Shown: positions 7,532 to 16,761, counted from the stretch's first letter. The stretch is DNA of 45,376 nt from a virus (IMGVR_UViG_3300050019_000038:1-45376); one strand, 5' to 3'. Notes: generated by a model not told the origin, from the letters alone. Translations and numbers: made by a program.

Positions 7532-10222
7532 TTAAAAACCGCCCACCTCTACCTGCGGTATCACTGCCAGAATTGAACACGGCAGAGGTTGTGATTGCCT
7601 GACAAATATTCTCCCTGACTTCAACCATGTTGCCGGGATATTGGAATCAACTATGCCGCTGATAAGGTCATCAGGTGCGCTGTAATCTTCATTGGCGCGG
7701 GTCTTGAACGCTTGCAGGTTGTTGGCATCCGGTCCCACCGTGAAGCCGCTTGACTTGTCCACTATAAGGGAAACGGCGTTGATTGCTTTCTTCTTGTCTC
7801 GGCCCTGCGCTATGTCGAGCGTTTCAAGGTCGGAGACGTACGGCAAGCCGATATGAACAACAAGGGAAGGGTTGGGAAGGGTGATCGAACCGGCAACGAC
7901 TACCTGCTGCGGATAAACATTGCCATCGGCCAGAATCGCCGCCGTTTCTCCGTTAAGGTGGTCAAGCCCTGAGAATGTGGTCGCGGGGGTGTTCGTCGGC
8001 CTGCCGTCATAAGTCAAGCCACAATCCACGAAATACCCGTCCCGTTGGTCTTGGAACTGCCGGGAGACCATGCGCTCAATACACCGGACAGTTTGCCCGC
8101 CGAGCGTCCGGTTGACGAGGAAATAGACCACATCCTCATTGTTCTCCGTAACACAGCAAACATCCTCATACTTCCCTTGCGTGTCGTGATGGTGCCATGC
8201 GGTGACTTCCTGCTCCGGTTCGAAGGTGAAGCCGAGTAACACCCCGTCATCTCTCACGGCCCAAATGCAGGAGTATGGCGACCGCTGATAGGCCCAATTT
8301 ACTATCCGGTTGAACTGCATCAGGTGGGAACTCATCACCGTTACGTCTTTACCGATGAAGGAGTTTTCCGCGAAGGAATAGCCGAGCGTCCGGACTTCTT
8401 TGCCGTTGTCATGGATGAACAGCGCATAGCTGTTGATCTTCAAAGGGGCAACGTCAGACACAGGATTGTTACCCTGCGACTTCAACATAATAGTTGATGG
8501 GGTGATAACTCCTTCGCCCTGCGCTCCACCCTGCACCATATACGGCCCGCCAGAGGTGAAGATGATAAGATAGCTCAATTCCAACATATGCTTAATGGTG
8601 TTGACTTGGTTGGAAAGAATCTTGTAGGTGATTGCGTCATCATCAAGGGTCGGGTTGCCAACTGCAAAATCAGTAAAGCCCGTAACACGGCTAAAGTTTA
8701 CCGTTGATGGTCTGCCGTTGGAACCGCCGAACAGTTGCCGGTCCTGAAAGTAAGCCGTTGTTGCCGGGTATCCTTGCGCCGTTCCCCATGCCGCTTTCGC
8801 CCAATTGTAAGTAGGAGTGGCGACGTAAGTTTTTGTAATAGACCCGCCTGAGACATAGGCTGTGCAATCAAAAATACCATTCAGGTAGAAGTTCTGATTA
8901 TCAATAATGGTGATAGTAAAAGTCCCGTTGGCTTCAACTGCGCCGACAACTCCGACGATTGTCAACGTGTCGCCGTTGGCGAAGATGTTAGGGTATTGAG
9001 TTGTTACTTTAACGGGTAGGCCCGTCCCGGCATCTCCTGTAAGAACATTCGTTATGTTTATTACGGCTACGGCGTTGACAACAGAATCAGGGAGGCGAGA
9101 TACTACCGTGGCGATCACATTCTTTGAATCGGTGAAAGCGGTTATCTTGACAATCCCAAAACCGGAGTGAAGGTAAGTCCATAATACGCCGGGGTTGCCG
9201 TCCCGTTCGGAGCCTTCGGTTACAGTAGGGGGGATGGTGCCGGTAGTCCCTGATGAAGCCGCTTGGTAATAGTTGGCTCCATATTTGACCTGAGATCCGC
9301 CAGTGGTGACAATGCCAACCTGCCAGGTGTTAGTTGCGTTGTCTGCTGCCTGTTGGATGTAGAATAATTCCCCCACCATTGAAGCATCAAACAAGTCTTT
9401 TGCGGAGGTAATCGCAACTGACCCGGTAAAACCATCGGTAAAGATTGTGTTGGTATTGTCAGGGTTGATATCAAGGAAAGGGCCATTGACATTGACGAAT
9501 GGGACGCATTGCCAGATCGTAGCGCTCAACCTTTCAATCTGCTGAGTCGGATACAGGGGGTGACAGACAGTGACTACATCGGCAGACTGCGTAAATTTGA
9601 GCTGATTTAATACCTGAGAGGGCCACGGAGTGACAACCGTCACCGGAGACCCACTTGCTTCCTGTGCAAATCCGCTGCCGGTCCATGCCGCCTGTTCTAC
9701 CGCAAGAACTTGTTGGAGCCCCGAGAAGGTTATTTTTAGCGTGTTGGCATCTATTTTGGTTATCAGTTGCGGACCGTTCACAACGGAAGATACTCCGGTG
9801 AAGTTCACAGTGTCGGCAGTGCTGAACGAATGACCGGTGACGGTAAGAAATACATCTCTTTGCGGTTCACCTGCTCCGTTAAAGTACGGGGTAGTGACTA
9901 CATATCCGGTTACTATGTACGCCGTGCTGCCAGTAATAAAAGCACCATTGGCAACAATCTGCATGGTATAATCGCCAAGGACAAGGACATATTGTTGTTG
10001 ATTGTTGAACTGGAATCGGATGAAGCGGTGCAACTTCGTGGAATCGTCAACAGCCCCAACAAAGCGCGTTCCGGGTCGATTATCTACCCCGCCATACTTG
10101 GAGACGATGAAGTTTCGGCAGGTACGCAAGCCCTTGAAATAGCTTTGAAAATCCACCCTCCCGTACATGGCCGGTGATATTTCGCCCTGAGTAAAGGCTG
10201 TTTGGTTTACGCTCTGCGGCAT
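7532..10222 (-). CDS. Tail tubular protein B-like (tail nozzle)
   Basis: An 896-residue protein. The N-terminus has the hallmark of T7 gp12-like/BPP-1 nozzle proteins: TQGEISPAMYGRVD, then YFKGLRTCRNFIVSKYGGVDNRPGT and VLVLGDYTMQIV. Long beta-rich repeats follow, and the C-terminal third contains propeller-like segments (YKILSNQVNTIKHM, LGFTFEPEQEVTAWHHHD). In T7-type tails six copies form the tapered nozzle below the gp11 ring. It starts 3 bases after the tail tubular A-like gene, as expected for this module. Length is close to the usual 800-900 residues. Confidence 0.9.
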   Translation of the reverse strand: MPQSVNQTAFTQGEISPAMYGRVDFQSYFKGLRTCRNFIVSKYGGVDNRPGTRFVGAVDDSTKLHRFIRFQFNNQQQYVLVLGDYTMQIVANGAFITGSTAYIVTGYVVTTPYFNGAGEPQRDVFLTVTGHSFSTADTVNFTGVSSVVNGPQLITKIDANTLKITFSGLQQVLAVEQAAWTGSGFAQEASGSPVTVVTPWPSQVLNQLKFTQSADVVTVCHPLYPTQQIERLSATIWQCVPFVNVNGPFLDINPDNTNTIFTDGFTGSVAITSAKDLFDASMVGELFYIQQAADNATNTWQVGIVTTGGSQVKYGANYYQAASSGTTGTIPPTVTEGSERDGNPGVLWTYLHSGFGIVKITAFTDSKNVIATVVSRLPDSVVNAVAVINITNVLTGDAGTGLPVKVTTQYPNIFANGDTLTIVGVVGAVEANGTFTITIIDNQNFYLNGIFDCTAYVSGGSITKTYVATPTYNWAKAAWGTAQGYPATTAYFQDRQLFGGSNGRPSTVNFSRVTGFTDFAVGNPTLDDDAITYKILSNQVNTIKHMLELSYLIIFTSGGPYMVQGGAQGEGVITPSTIMLKSQGNNPVSDVAPLKINSYALFIHDNGKEVRTLGYSFAENSFIGKDVTVMSSHLMQFNRIVNWAYQRSPYSCIWAVRDDGVLLGFTFEPEQEVTAWHHHDTQGKYEDVCCVTENNEDVVYFLVNRTLGGQTVRCIERMVSRQFQDQRDGYFVDCGLTYDGRPTNTPATTFSGLDHLNGETAAILADGNVYPQQVVVAGSITLPNPSLVVHIGLPYVSDLETLDIAQGRDKKKAINAVSLIVDKSSGFTVGPDANNLQAFKTRANEDYSAPDDLISGIVDSNIPATWLKSGRIFVRQSQPLPCSILAVIPQVEVGGF

Positions 10223-10225
10223 TAG

Positions 10226-10855
10226 CTACCCTCGGATGCTGATGAACTCACTTTCGGGGTCGGGCTTTGCTTGACTCTCGTTCAGCGACAGGACAACGGC
10301 TTTGCTGATTGCTATCTCGTAAGCCTTGGAAACTACCTGAGCATACTTCACCGGGTCGGATGACAAAGGGGAGACGATACGGGAAGCAAGGAGCAATGAA
10401 ATGGCATTGACGAAGGCCGGAGACCACATTGGAACGGTGGTGATTCGGGCGGTATAAGCAAGGGTCGGGGTGTCTATGTTCGTGGCGATTGCAAGCCCTG
10501 TGACGTTCTCAACGATCTCATAGGGTATTTTCCGATACCGGTCTATACATGAAGGGCCAAAAGCCGTAGGAACTGCATCAGGAGTCGACATGATTGCCCG
10601 CGCCTGTAAGCAATCCGAAGGCACGGCATACACGTTGCGCCATCCCGGTACGGTCTTGGTAATAAGTTGCAGGGGTGTAAACCGCATGGCAAAGCCCCAC
10701 GGGGCATCCTGTAGGCACTGATCGCGCACGGAATCCCAAAAGACATTACAGGTATTGGCTTGCAGACTCCCTTCGGCGGGGGAGGTGATGAACCTTGATT
10801 CCCCTATCGCGGCAAGTGCCATGTTGTAGATTGACGTTTGCGAGGAGGTATTCAC
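10226..10855 (-). CDS. Tail tubular protein A-like (head-completion / tail adaptor)
   Basis: A 209-residue protein with the gp11-like signature: SIYNMALAAIGE near the N-terminus, NVFWDSVRDQCLQDAPWGFA around residues 35-55, then VPSDCLQARAI and a C-terminal helix pair. Twelve copies of the T7 homologue join the portal to the tail nozzle. It overlaps the upstream gene's stop by 4 bases (ATGA) and is followed 3 bases later by the nozzle gene. Length and order fit the family well. Confidence 0.88.
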   Translation of the reverse strand: MNTSSQTSIYNMALAAIGESRFITSPAEGSLQANTCNVFWDSVRDQCLQDAPWGFAMRFTPLQLITKTVPGWRNVYAVPSDCLQARAIMSTPDAVPTAFGPSCIDRYRKIPYEIVENVTGLAIATNIDTPTLAYTARITTVPMWSPAFVNAISLLLASRIVSPLSSDPVKYAQVVSKAYEIAISKAVVLSLNESQAKPDPESEFISIRG

Positions 10856-11124
10856 GGCGCCTTACCTTGTGCCTTGAGTGCTTCATTGAGAGTGGCTTGC
10901 AACGACTCAGTGGGCGCACCTTTGAAAAAGGCAATATTCAGCGTGTTCAATCCCTGCACAATGGTGGCACGGTCAGGCTCATCCGGTTCGGCGGCTATAA
11001 CAGGTTTCTGGCCGGCTCCCTGCATCCATAAGCCCTTCGGCCCGTCCCACTCAAAGACGGTCCCGGCTGAAATAAAACCTTTCTCTTTGCCGAGCCACCC
11101 GCTATCTGTTGCGATGTATTTCAT
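10852..11124 (-). CDS. Small virion-cassette protein
   Basis: A 90-residue protein between the capsid cement and tail adaptor genes. The first 40 residues form an apparent small beta barrel (SGWLGKEKGFISAGTVFEWDGP); the C-terminal half is a helical segment (ESLQATLNEALKAQ). No family is recognised. ATG at 11124 follows a GGAGGGA site. Position suggests a minor head-tail joining or decoration protein. Confidence 0.65.
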   Translation of the reverse strand: MKYIATDSGWLGKEKGFISAGTVFEWDGPKGLWMQGAGQKPVIAAEPDEPDRATIVQGLNTLNIAFFKGAPTESLQATLNEALKAQGKAP

Positions 11125-11185
11125 GATTCCCTCCGGTGCTTAATGGAAGGGGCGATTGCGCGCCCCCTCGGTAAACATCGGAAGG

Positions 11186-11620
11186 TTACGCTACGGTGTA
11201 GCCGACCGGGTAGAAGGTCTGGAGGTCAGCGTCGGTAGCGATGAAGGCGGTGAACGTCTTGGAATCGCTCCCGCTGCCCCAGGTGAAGTACACGTCAATG
11301 TACCTGAGGTAAGCGGCGATGACAGGCAGAGGGATGACATGAATAGTTCCTGCGGCGGCTCCTGCGGCGAAAGCGGCATCGGTCAAAAGGGTGTTGATGC
11401 TCCCCGTCAGCGCGGCGGTGCTACCGGTTGCGCTCGTCCTGAGGGCGGCGGTGATTGCCGAAGTAGTCCCGGCAGATGCCACAAGGCAAATGACGAGGTA
11501 AAGATTCTGCGACCCTACCCCGATATTGCGGGCGATGCCGAGGTCTACAGCAAGGGAGGAAGCCCCCGAAGCCGTAGCTACCTGTTTATTACTGAACTGA
11601 GTAAGGGTATCTATCTGCAT
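11186..11620 (-). CDS. Capsid cement/decoration protein (Bbp16-like)
   Basis: A 144-residue protein following the major capsid gene. Pattern FSNKQVATASGASSLAVDLG, then LYLVICLVASAG and beta-rich repeats ending FIATDADLQTFYP, matches the Bbp16 capsid cement protein family first described in Bordetella phage BPP-1, a jelly-roll dimer that clamps capsomers. A GGAGAAAC site precedes the ATG. Start, length and location immediately downstream of the coat gene all agree. Confidence 0.82.
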   Translation of the reverse strand: MQIDTLTQFSNKQVATASGASSLAVDLGIARNIGVGSQNLYLVICLVASAGTTSAITAALRTSATGSTAALTGSINTLLTDAAFAAGAAAGTIHVIPLPVIAAYLRYIDVYFTWGSGSDSKTFTAFIATDADLQTFYPVGYTVA

Positions 11621-11644
11621 GGTGTTTCTCCTTTAATGGATTGG

Positions 11645-12697
11645 TTAGACTACCTGAGCTTCGGAGTTGAGAAGCTGATCGACAGTACGAACCGGGATGC
11701 CCCGGCAGAAGGTCACAGGCCGCCCGTACACATCATTGCCGGACTTAAGGGTGTACTGCGTCTTGTTGAGGCTCTGGATGTCGAGCATTTCCGCCACGGT
11801 CCTATTGGCGTAAAAGACCGGGTTCGGAGCCAGAGGGATAGGCGCGGCACCATTGGCGGCGGGGTTCTCGATGCCGGTCTGGACGATGCCGAGGTTCGGA
11901 ACGCGGTGCATGGCTTTAACCATCAGTTTGATGAGGTCAGCCGCGCCCTGCTCGGTGGTCAGGTTGGAAATGTCAATGTTGGCGATACGGACGATGTATC
12001 TCCAGTCCTTGACGGTGAGACCGCATTTCCATTTCCAAATGTCGCCATAGCCCCGGTATTTGTCGCCGTTGGAATCCTGGCAGTCGATCTCTCCGAGGTT
12101 CTGGTGCATGAGACCGGCAATGGAACCCTTCGGGAAGATGCCGTGGACGGTATGCGGCCCCCAACAAACGAGCCATACAGAGGTATTATCTGCTCCGGTC
12201 CCGCCCGCGTCGATGATGTTCTGCGCGTTACCTGCGCCGGAGATAGCCGAGAAACGCGGAGCAAAGCCGTTGTACTGCTCCGGCTTGAGGGCCGAGTTGC
12301 CGTACATCAGCGCGGTCATCTGCGTCTGGTTCATGCCTTCAATCTGGCCGAGTCCTTCAATCATGCGGAAGGAAGCGGTGTTACCGTTGAAGTCGGCAGC
12401 ATCTTTGTCAACTTCGCTGCGGGCTTCAAGGTTGGCGCAAGCATCCGTCACCTGGGCGTAGGTGGATTTGGAAGCCGGAACGCCCTGATACCATGACCGG
12501 AAAATAGGGGTCGGGATGCCGGTACGCACGGTGGTCTGGTTGCCGTTGGGAAGGTTGCCCTCTACCCACGGAATATCAAGGAGGGGCTGGTTGGTCTGCT
12601 GGAGCAATTCGACTATATCAGCCGTCTTGCCGTTCGGGTCCATCGTTCTTGCCACTTCAAGCAAGGTAGGATATGCACCTGTTCCGAATACGCTCAT
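11645..12697 (-). CDS. Major capsid protein
   Basis: A 350-residue coat protein of the BPP-1/P22-like HK97-fold group. It begins MSVFGTGAYPTLLEVART, has the conserved region LLDIPWVEGN...RTGIP.P.FRSWYQG (40-70), a helical spine with NGNTASFRMIEGLGQIEGMNQ around 103-123, and a C-terminal domain with YRYIVRIANID-type strands (WRYIVRIANID) and PVTFCRGIPVRTVDQLL. It lies after scaffold and before the cement protein. There is no signal peptide, unlike its two upstream neighbours. A large overlapping frame on the other strand is only a shadow. Confidence 0.9.
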   Translation of the reverse strand: MSVFGTGAYPTLLEVARTMDPNGKTADIVELLQQTNQPLLDIPWVEGNLPNGNQTTVRTGIPTPIFRSWYQGVPASKSTYAQVTDACANLEARSEVDKDAADFNGNTASFRMIEGLGQIEGMNQTQMTALMYGNSALKPEQYNGFAPRFSAISGAGNAQNIIDAGGTGADNTSVWLVCWGPHTVHGIFPKGSIAGLMHQNLGEIDCQDSNGDKYRGYGDIWKWKCGLTVKDWRYIVRIANIDISNLTTEQGAADLIKLMVKAMHRVPNLGIVQTGIENPAANGAAPIPLAPNPVFYANRTVAEMLDIQSLNKTQYTLKSGNDVYGRPVTFCRGIPVRTVDQLLNSEAQVV

Positions 12698-12738
12698 GTT
12701 GTTTCTCCTGGGCCGGTGTTCTCCGGCAAAAGGTTATG

Positions 12739-13104
12739 TTACTGTTTCTGTAGGAATCCGCCCACGCACCCCGATAGATTCAGGAAAGGAGTTGCGGCGT
12801 TCTTGGCTCTGATGTGCCAGAGGGTGTTCGGAACAGGCGAGGCGACATACGCACCCTTGGCAGAGGTTGGCATCAGCCGTTTCAGGCAGGTTCCTGATGC
12901 GCTATACACCCCATAGAGGATGTAATTGCTCAGGTCCACGGTTACGGATGCAACCGACAGAGCCGTGGTAGCCGTGCCATCAGGCGCAAAGAACTGGACA
13001 GGCACCTGATTGGCGAAGTTGCCGGACGTTCGCTGTAAGTCGCCGCCGGCAAGTGCCATACCTGCAAAGGCGATAGCCATGGTTAAAGCGAGGATGATTT
13101 TCAT
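12739..13104 (-). CDS. Exported small protein, paralogue of the upstream gene
   Basis: A 121-residue protein with a clear Sec signal peptide (MKIILALTMAIAFAGMALA, cut near residue 19-20). I chose the ATG at 13104 since GGAGAACGT lies directly ahead. The mature part has the pattern Y..YSASGTCLKRLM...LNLSGCVG. The preceding gene has the same pattern, Y..YQGAGTCIVRLM...LNYSGCLG, so the two are duplicated copies with two matching cysteines that could form a disulphide. Location between scaffold and major capsid genes is odd for an exported protein. Possible roles are a periplasmic or surface factor such as superinfection exclusion, or a virion protein with an unusual leader. Confidence 0.75.
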   Translation of the reverse strand: MKIILALTMAIAFAGMALAGGDLQRTSGNFANQVPVQFFAPDGTATTALSVASVTVDLSNYILYGVYSASGTCLKRLMPTSAKGAYVASPVPNTLWHIRAKNAATPFLNLSGCVGGFLQKQ

Positions 13105-13115
13105 ACGTTCTCCTT

Positions 13116-13487
13116 TTACTGAAAGTGTAGGACGCTGTTCTTTCCTGAACCGAGACATCCGGAGTAATTGAGGTAATTGGTGTTGCCATGAATGAGGTAG
13201 GTATGCGTTCCACCTGCCGCCACGGTCTCAGCTACCCATGATGCTTTCGTAACGGTGTTCATTAAGCGCACAATGCACGTTCCGGCCCCCTGATAAATGA
13301 GGTCATACCAGATATTCGCCTTGACGCTGTAGGTGTGGCTGTTGTTGTCAGGGACGACAGTCGTCTGGTTAGGGTCGGGCGCGGCACCCTGTAACACTCC
13401 ATCCGTGTTGATGTTGGTATGGAGGTACGGCGCGGCCTGTGCCATTGTAGCTATCAGCACAAGCGATATGATAATGAGTTTCTTCAT
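13116..13487 (-). CDS. Exported small protein, first of two paralogues
   Basis: A 123-residue protein starting MKKLIIISLVLIATMAQA, a textbook signal peptide with cleavage after AQA. The mature domain of about 105 residues is beta-rich with two cysteines (GTCIVRLM and SGCLGSG) aligned with those of the next gene. An AGGAAACC site precedes the ATG. It lies 15 bases after the scaffold gene. I recognise no family. The mature domain looks like a small extracellular beta-sandwich; function unknown. Confidence 0.75.
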   Translation of the reverse strand: MKKLIIISLVLIATMAQAAPYLHTNINTDGVLQGAAPDPNQTTVVPDNNSHTYSVKANIWYDLIYQGAGTCIVRLMNTVTKASWVAETVAAGGTHTYLIHGNTNYLNYSGCLGSGKNSVLHFQ

Positions 13488-13502
13488 GTGGTTTCCTCTT
13501 AG

Positions 13503-14282
13503 CTAATCGCCGTAGAGTTTGTTTGCCATCCCTTCGATGGTCTTGGGGGTCTTGTCGATTATGACACCCTTCCCCTCGAAGTTGCTTTCCTTGAGGTTCT
13601 TCGCCATCCTAGCAAACATCAGATTGAGGCCGGGATGATTGCCGAGGCCGTACTTGTCAAGGTCGGCGCGGAACTTGGCGGCCTCATCGGTGTTGAACAG
13701 GGAGTTGATAACCCGTATCCCGTCCGTGTTCTGTCCCTTATCGTCAAGGGTGATCTCTTTGGTTGCCACGACTTCATTCTTCCAGGCGGCAACCTGATCT
13801 TGCCACGCATCGGCCTGACGCTTGACAATGGCGGGCATGACCTTCTGTGCGTACAAGTCAATGACCTTTTGCGCCTTCTCCTGAGTCAACCCGAGCTCCT
13901 TGAATAGCGGTTCCGTCTCCGCAAGCAGTTCCTTGTCAACCTCCATACCTTCAGGGAGTTTGAAGTCATACGCTTCCGGCACGGTGTTCTTCGCCGCTTC
14001 TTCTGCCTTGGTTGCGTCCTCTGCCGTTCTTTCCTCATCCGTGAGAGCGGCGCGGCGGGTCTCTTCGGCCTGTGTTGCGGCAAGGGCTTCTTTCCTTTCC
14101 GCTACCATCTCAGGAGTGAAGAGGGTTGAGAGGTCATCAGCGGGAGGAACTACCGGAGGATCGCCAGCCGGTGGATCTCCTGCGGGTGGGTCGCCGGGTT
14201 CAACTCCCATGATGATAGCGAGAGGGAAAAGGATTATCCGGCGTAACCATCTATTCAATTTCATTTTGTTTCGTGCGCTCAT
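13503..14282 (-). CDS. Scaffolding protein
   Basis: A 259-residue acidic, helical protein just upstream of the capsid region, as expected for a scaffold. After an N-terminal basic-hydrophobic stretch (RWLRRIILFPLAIIMG) come proline/glycine repeats GDPPAGDPPAGDPP (about 30-45), then charged helices with ERKEALAATQAEETRRAAL and a C-terminal helix with MANKLYGD. The ATG at 14282 has GGAG 7 bases ahead and overlaps the previous gene by 32 bases; ATG codons at 14264 and 14210-ish lack good sites. The hydrophobic leader is unusual for a scaffold; a start after it would give the more typical protein. Confidence 0.8.
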   Translation of the reverse strand: MSARNKMKLNRWLRRIILFPLAIIMGVEPGDPPAGDPPAGDPPVVPPADDLSTLFTPEMVAERKEALAATQAEETRRAALTDEERTAEDATKAEEAAKNTVPEAYDFKLPEGMEVDKELLAETEPLFKELGLTQEKAQKVIDLYAQKVMPAIVKRQADAWQDQVAAWKNEVVATKEITLDDKGQNTDGIRVINSLFNTDEAAKFRADLDKYGLGNHPGLNLMFARMAKNLKESNFEGKGVIIDKTPKTIEGMANKLYGD

Positions 14283-14565
14283 CTTCCATCTCCTTTTGCA
14301 TCAGTTCGTCATCCTTCTTTCCTGCTTTGACCATCTTCATGTATGCTTCGGGGTTGATATTCAAAACCTCAGCTAAGAGGGCTTTTCCAATGTCTTGCTT
14401 GCCTAAGTTGAAAGCGGTTGCATCCGGCATACCGTAAACGATAGGTACGGAGTTCATGCAGCACTGTTTCATCAACCGCCATACTATCCTACGCCCCCAC
14501 GATTCATTGAGGAGGGTTCTCATGTCATCTTCGTCACGTTGTCTGATGCGCTCGGCGTGGGTCAT
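14251..14565 (-). CDS. Bbp19-like small head-cassette protein
   Basis: A 104-residue protein. The core WGRRIVWRLMKQCCM...ATAFNLGKQDIGKALLAEVLNINPEAYMKM resembles the Bbp19 family protein found beside the portal gene in BPP-1-like phages. Its precise role is unknown; it may assist portal or scaffold function. It overlaps the previous stop (TAATG) and the following scaffold start, indicating coupled translation. Confidence 0.72.
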   Translation of the reverse strand: MTHAERIRQRDEDDMRTLLNESWGRRIVWRLMKQCCMNSVPIVYGMPDATAFNLGKQDIGKALLAEVLNINPEAYMKMVKAGKKDDELMQKEMEDERTKQNEIE

Positions 14566-14819
14566 TACCCACCCACAACCAGAGATTCAAGCCTTCCGGT
14601 AGCATCCATGAGGGCGGTGTAGGCTTCAGGATTCGATAGGCGAAGGGTAAACTGTGCCTTCTCCATACCTTCAAGAGCGGCTTTCACCTCAGATACGAAG
14701 GTCGCACCCACGACTTGCCACTGTTTCAAGAGGTTACGGAGTTCGATGTTCTGCTCTACGAGCTTGGCAACGTCCACTCTGACTTCTCTTTTCGCTTCGA
14801 TGTCGATTACCTTACCCAC
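14565..14819 (-). CDS. Small helical head-cassette protein
   Basis: An 84-residue protein with a GTG start (14819) after GGGGGG. It starts MGKVIDIEAKREV and is mostly helical with a leucine-zipper-like stretch (LVEQNIELRNLLKQWQVV). No family is recognised. It sits 10 bases after the portal stop and overlaps the Bbp19-like start, so it belongs to the portal-scaffold assembly group. Confidence 0.6.
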   Translation of the reverse strand: MGKVIDIEAKREVRVDVAKLVEQNIELRNLLKQWQVVGATFVSEVKAALEGMEKAQFTLRLSNPEAYTALMDATGRLESLVVGG

Positions 14820-14828
14820 AGACCCCCC

Positions 14829-16565
14829 TTATTGCCCGCTCATTGCCCGTACAAGGTCTTGCACGTTGCCGCCGTCTGTCTCTCCGAGAGCCTTCGCGCC
14901 CTGTGCGGCTTCCTTCATCGGTTTCGCCATCTGCGCCATTGCCGTCGCTTTCTCTTTTGCCGCGCGTGCTTCGCGTAACCCTTTGACCTGATCGGCAGTC
15001 CTGATGATGTTCGGGTTGATGCCGTGCATCTCGGCGTAGGTGTCAATGGCTTCATCAACGTCGAACTTGTCGAGGGCTTTTGGGTCCATGCCCGCCATCA
15101 TGCCGGTGAACTGCGATACCTTCTCGATGTTGGCCGTGCCGAGGAGTTTTTGCGCCTGTGCGAGGATGGAGGTATATTCAATCTTGAGGTTTTGCCCTTT
15201 GAGCATTTCCGGAGGTGGCGGGAACATACCCTTGCGGTGACAGATACCGAATACCCTTTCGATACAGGGGTCGAATATCTCATCGTTGTCACGCTCCATG
15301 ACCGGGCCGAGGATAAGGACTTTCTCGGAATGGCGCTCTTCAATCTCCCGTGCAGTCATCTTAGGGTTGTCAGATTGAGCAAGCATCTGCATCATGTCCT
15401 CGAAGTAGCCCCGCTTGATGAACTGTTGAAGTTCTTCTTTGATTGCGGATATACCTTGGAGGTCGGGTTTAATCTCCCTGACGGGGCGCAACCCTGCATG
15501 AGCCTGTTGTGCAAGGCCATTAATGAAGGTGATACCGCCATCAGGGACGAAGTTGCAAGCCTGAGTGCGTAAGGATTCGTCAGCTATCAAGTGCGGCCTG
15601 ACATGCCAATCTACCGCTTGCATCCGGCGTTTGTCGGTGAGCTGTAAAGCCCTGATGGTGCCGAGGGAGTCAATACCGGGAGAGGCAGTACCATAAACGG
15701 AATCATCGTACAAGTCCCACCGAGGAGCCATAACGGGGAACTCATCAAAGCCGGACTTGTCGAGGAATAGCCCCTGATCTGCGCCCCACTCAAAGTAAAC
15801 GGAGCGGAAAGGTTTATGCTCGGCCATCACGGAAAACTTGTCTCTATCGGTGTTGGGTTCGACGCAATGACAAACGTCAATCTCGGTCTCGTACTGTTGA
15901 GCTGCCCACATGCCCTTGACGGTAGGCGATACATTCTCAATACCAAATCGCTTGACGAGGTTCCGTACGGTCATCGGGAAGCGACGGTAAATGGTATCGC
16001 AACGGTTGTACTGATTCACGGCAAGAAGATATGCGCCGATTTGGAAGTGGTTGAACCGCACCACGTTCTTGTCGTCCTCAAGGACCGACATTGCCGCCGT
16101 GCCGAAATCCCCCTGGTCGCCGTAGACCATCGGCAGAACTTGGTAAAAGTTGGACTTAGTGAACACCGCCCGCATGACCGTTTCGACTTCATACAGCCAC
16201 GTTTTAGCCGCGCCATGCTCGGCCATATCGGGATCCGGAGTCGTCAACTTGAACCACGGACGAGCCGGGGAGGTCAAACCGGCCATCAAACCGCTGCGGA
16301 GGGTTCGTGAGGCAAGGGTAGCAGTAGGGTCAACAATGCGAATGTCGGCCCTGCGGCCCTTGGAATTGTCCTGAGTGATGTTGATACGGGCTGATTTGGG
16401 TCTAACGTGGTCGGAAATGTCCTGCCAGAGAGGGAGGAAGGAGGTGCGCTCGTCCTCCATAGAGGAGTAGCGGCGGTTGAAGTGGTCCCTAAGCTTCCAG
16501 TTTTCGGATTGATCTGAGTTTGGCATGTTGCGGATGCGCTCCATTGTGGCTATCCGTCTTGGCAC
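14829..16565 (-). CDS. Portal protein (podoviral head-to-tail connecting protein)
   Basis: A 578-residue portal of the Bacteriophage head-to-tail connecting family (T7 gp8-like). Landmarks: WQDISDHVRPKSARI (about 47-61), the conserved LASRTLRSGLMAGLTSPARPWF (84-106), a wing region with DQGDFGTAAMSVLE, and the stem/crown PDGGITFINGL and MTAREIEERHSEK.LILGPVMERD. Twelve copies form the DNA entry channel. The frame begins with GTG at 16565; a later ATG at 16526 has GGAGCG 9 bases ahead, so the true N-terminus may be 13 residues shorter. Confidence 0.92.
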   Translation of the reverse strand: MPRRIATMERIRNMPNSDQSENWKLRDHFNRRYSSMEDERTSFLPLWQDISDHVRPKSARINITQDNSKGRRADIRIVDPTATLASRTLRSGLMAGLTSPARPWFKLTTPDPDMAEHGAAKTWLYEVETVMRAVFTKSNFYQVLPMVYGDQGDFGTAAMSVLEDDKNVVRFNHFQIGAYLLAVNQYNRCDTIYRRFPMTVRNLVKRFGIENVSPTVKGMWAAQQYETEIDVCHCVEPNTDRDKFSVMAEHKPFRSVYFEWGADQGLFLDKSGFDEFPVMAPRWDLYDDSVYGTASPGIDSLGTIRALQLTDKRRMQAVDWHVRPHLIADESLRTQACNFVPDGGITFINGLAQQAHAGLRPVREIKPDLQGISAIKEELQQFIKRGYFEDMMQMLAQSDNPKMTAREIEERHSEKVLILGPVMERDNDEIFDPCIERVFGICHRKGMFPPPPEMLKGQNLKIEYTSILAQAQKLLGTANIEKVSQFTGMMAGMDPKALDKFDVDEAIDTYAEMHGINPNIIRTADQVKGLREARAAKEKATAMAQMAKPMKEAAQGAKALGETDGGNVQDLVRAMSGQ

Positions 16566-16592
16566 TTTCTCACCCGCTGTGAGGAAGCGTTG

Positions 16593-16760
16593 TTACTTGT
16601 GAACGCAAAAACTTATTCTTACGTGGTCTCGCCCATTGTTTTTTTGCACTGCGTTAATAGCTTCTGCAGCGGCAATGCATGTTTGTTGTGTCCCGAATTC
16701 CTGAAAGAACGGCCCCGATTGGTAAGATGAACCGATGACCAACACGATAAGTACCCACAT
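16593..16760 (-). CDS. Small protein with N-terminal membrane helix
   Basis: A 55-residue protein, ATG at 16760 with GGAG 7 bases ahead, starting 1 base after the preceding stop. Residues 2-12 (WVLIVLVIGSS) form a short hydrophobic leader; the rest is polar with two cysteines (QQTCIAAAEAIN and ISFCVHK). It resembles short phage exported or membrane-anchored peptides that detect or exclude, but no family is recognised. Confidence 0.5.
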   Translation of the reverse strand: MWVLIVLVIGSSYQSGPFFQEFGTQQTCIAAAEAINAVQKNNGRDHVRISFCVHK

Positions 16761-16761
16761 A

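Noticed and set aside
11156-12496. Large 446-residue frame on the plus strand
   Set aside because: It is the antisense shadow of the major capsid gene, which has family signatures and a ribosome site.
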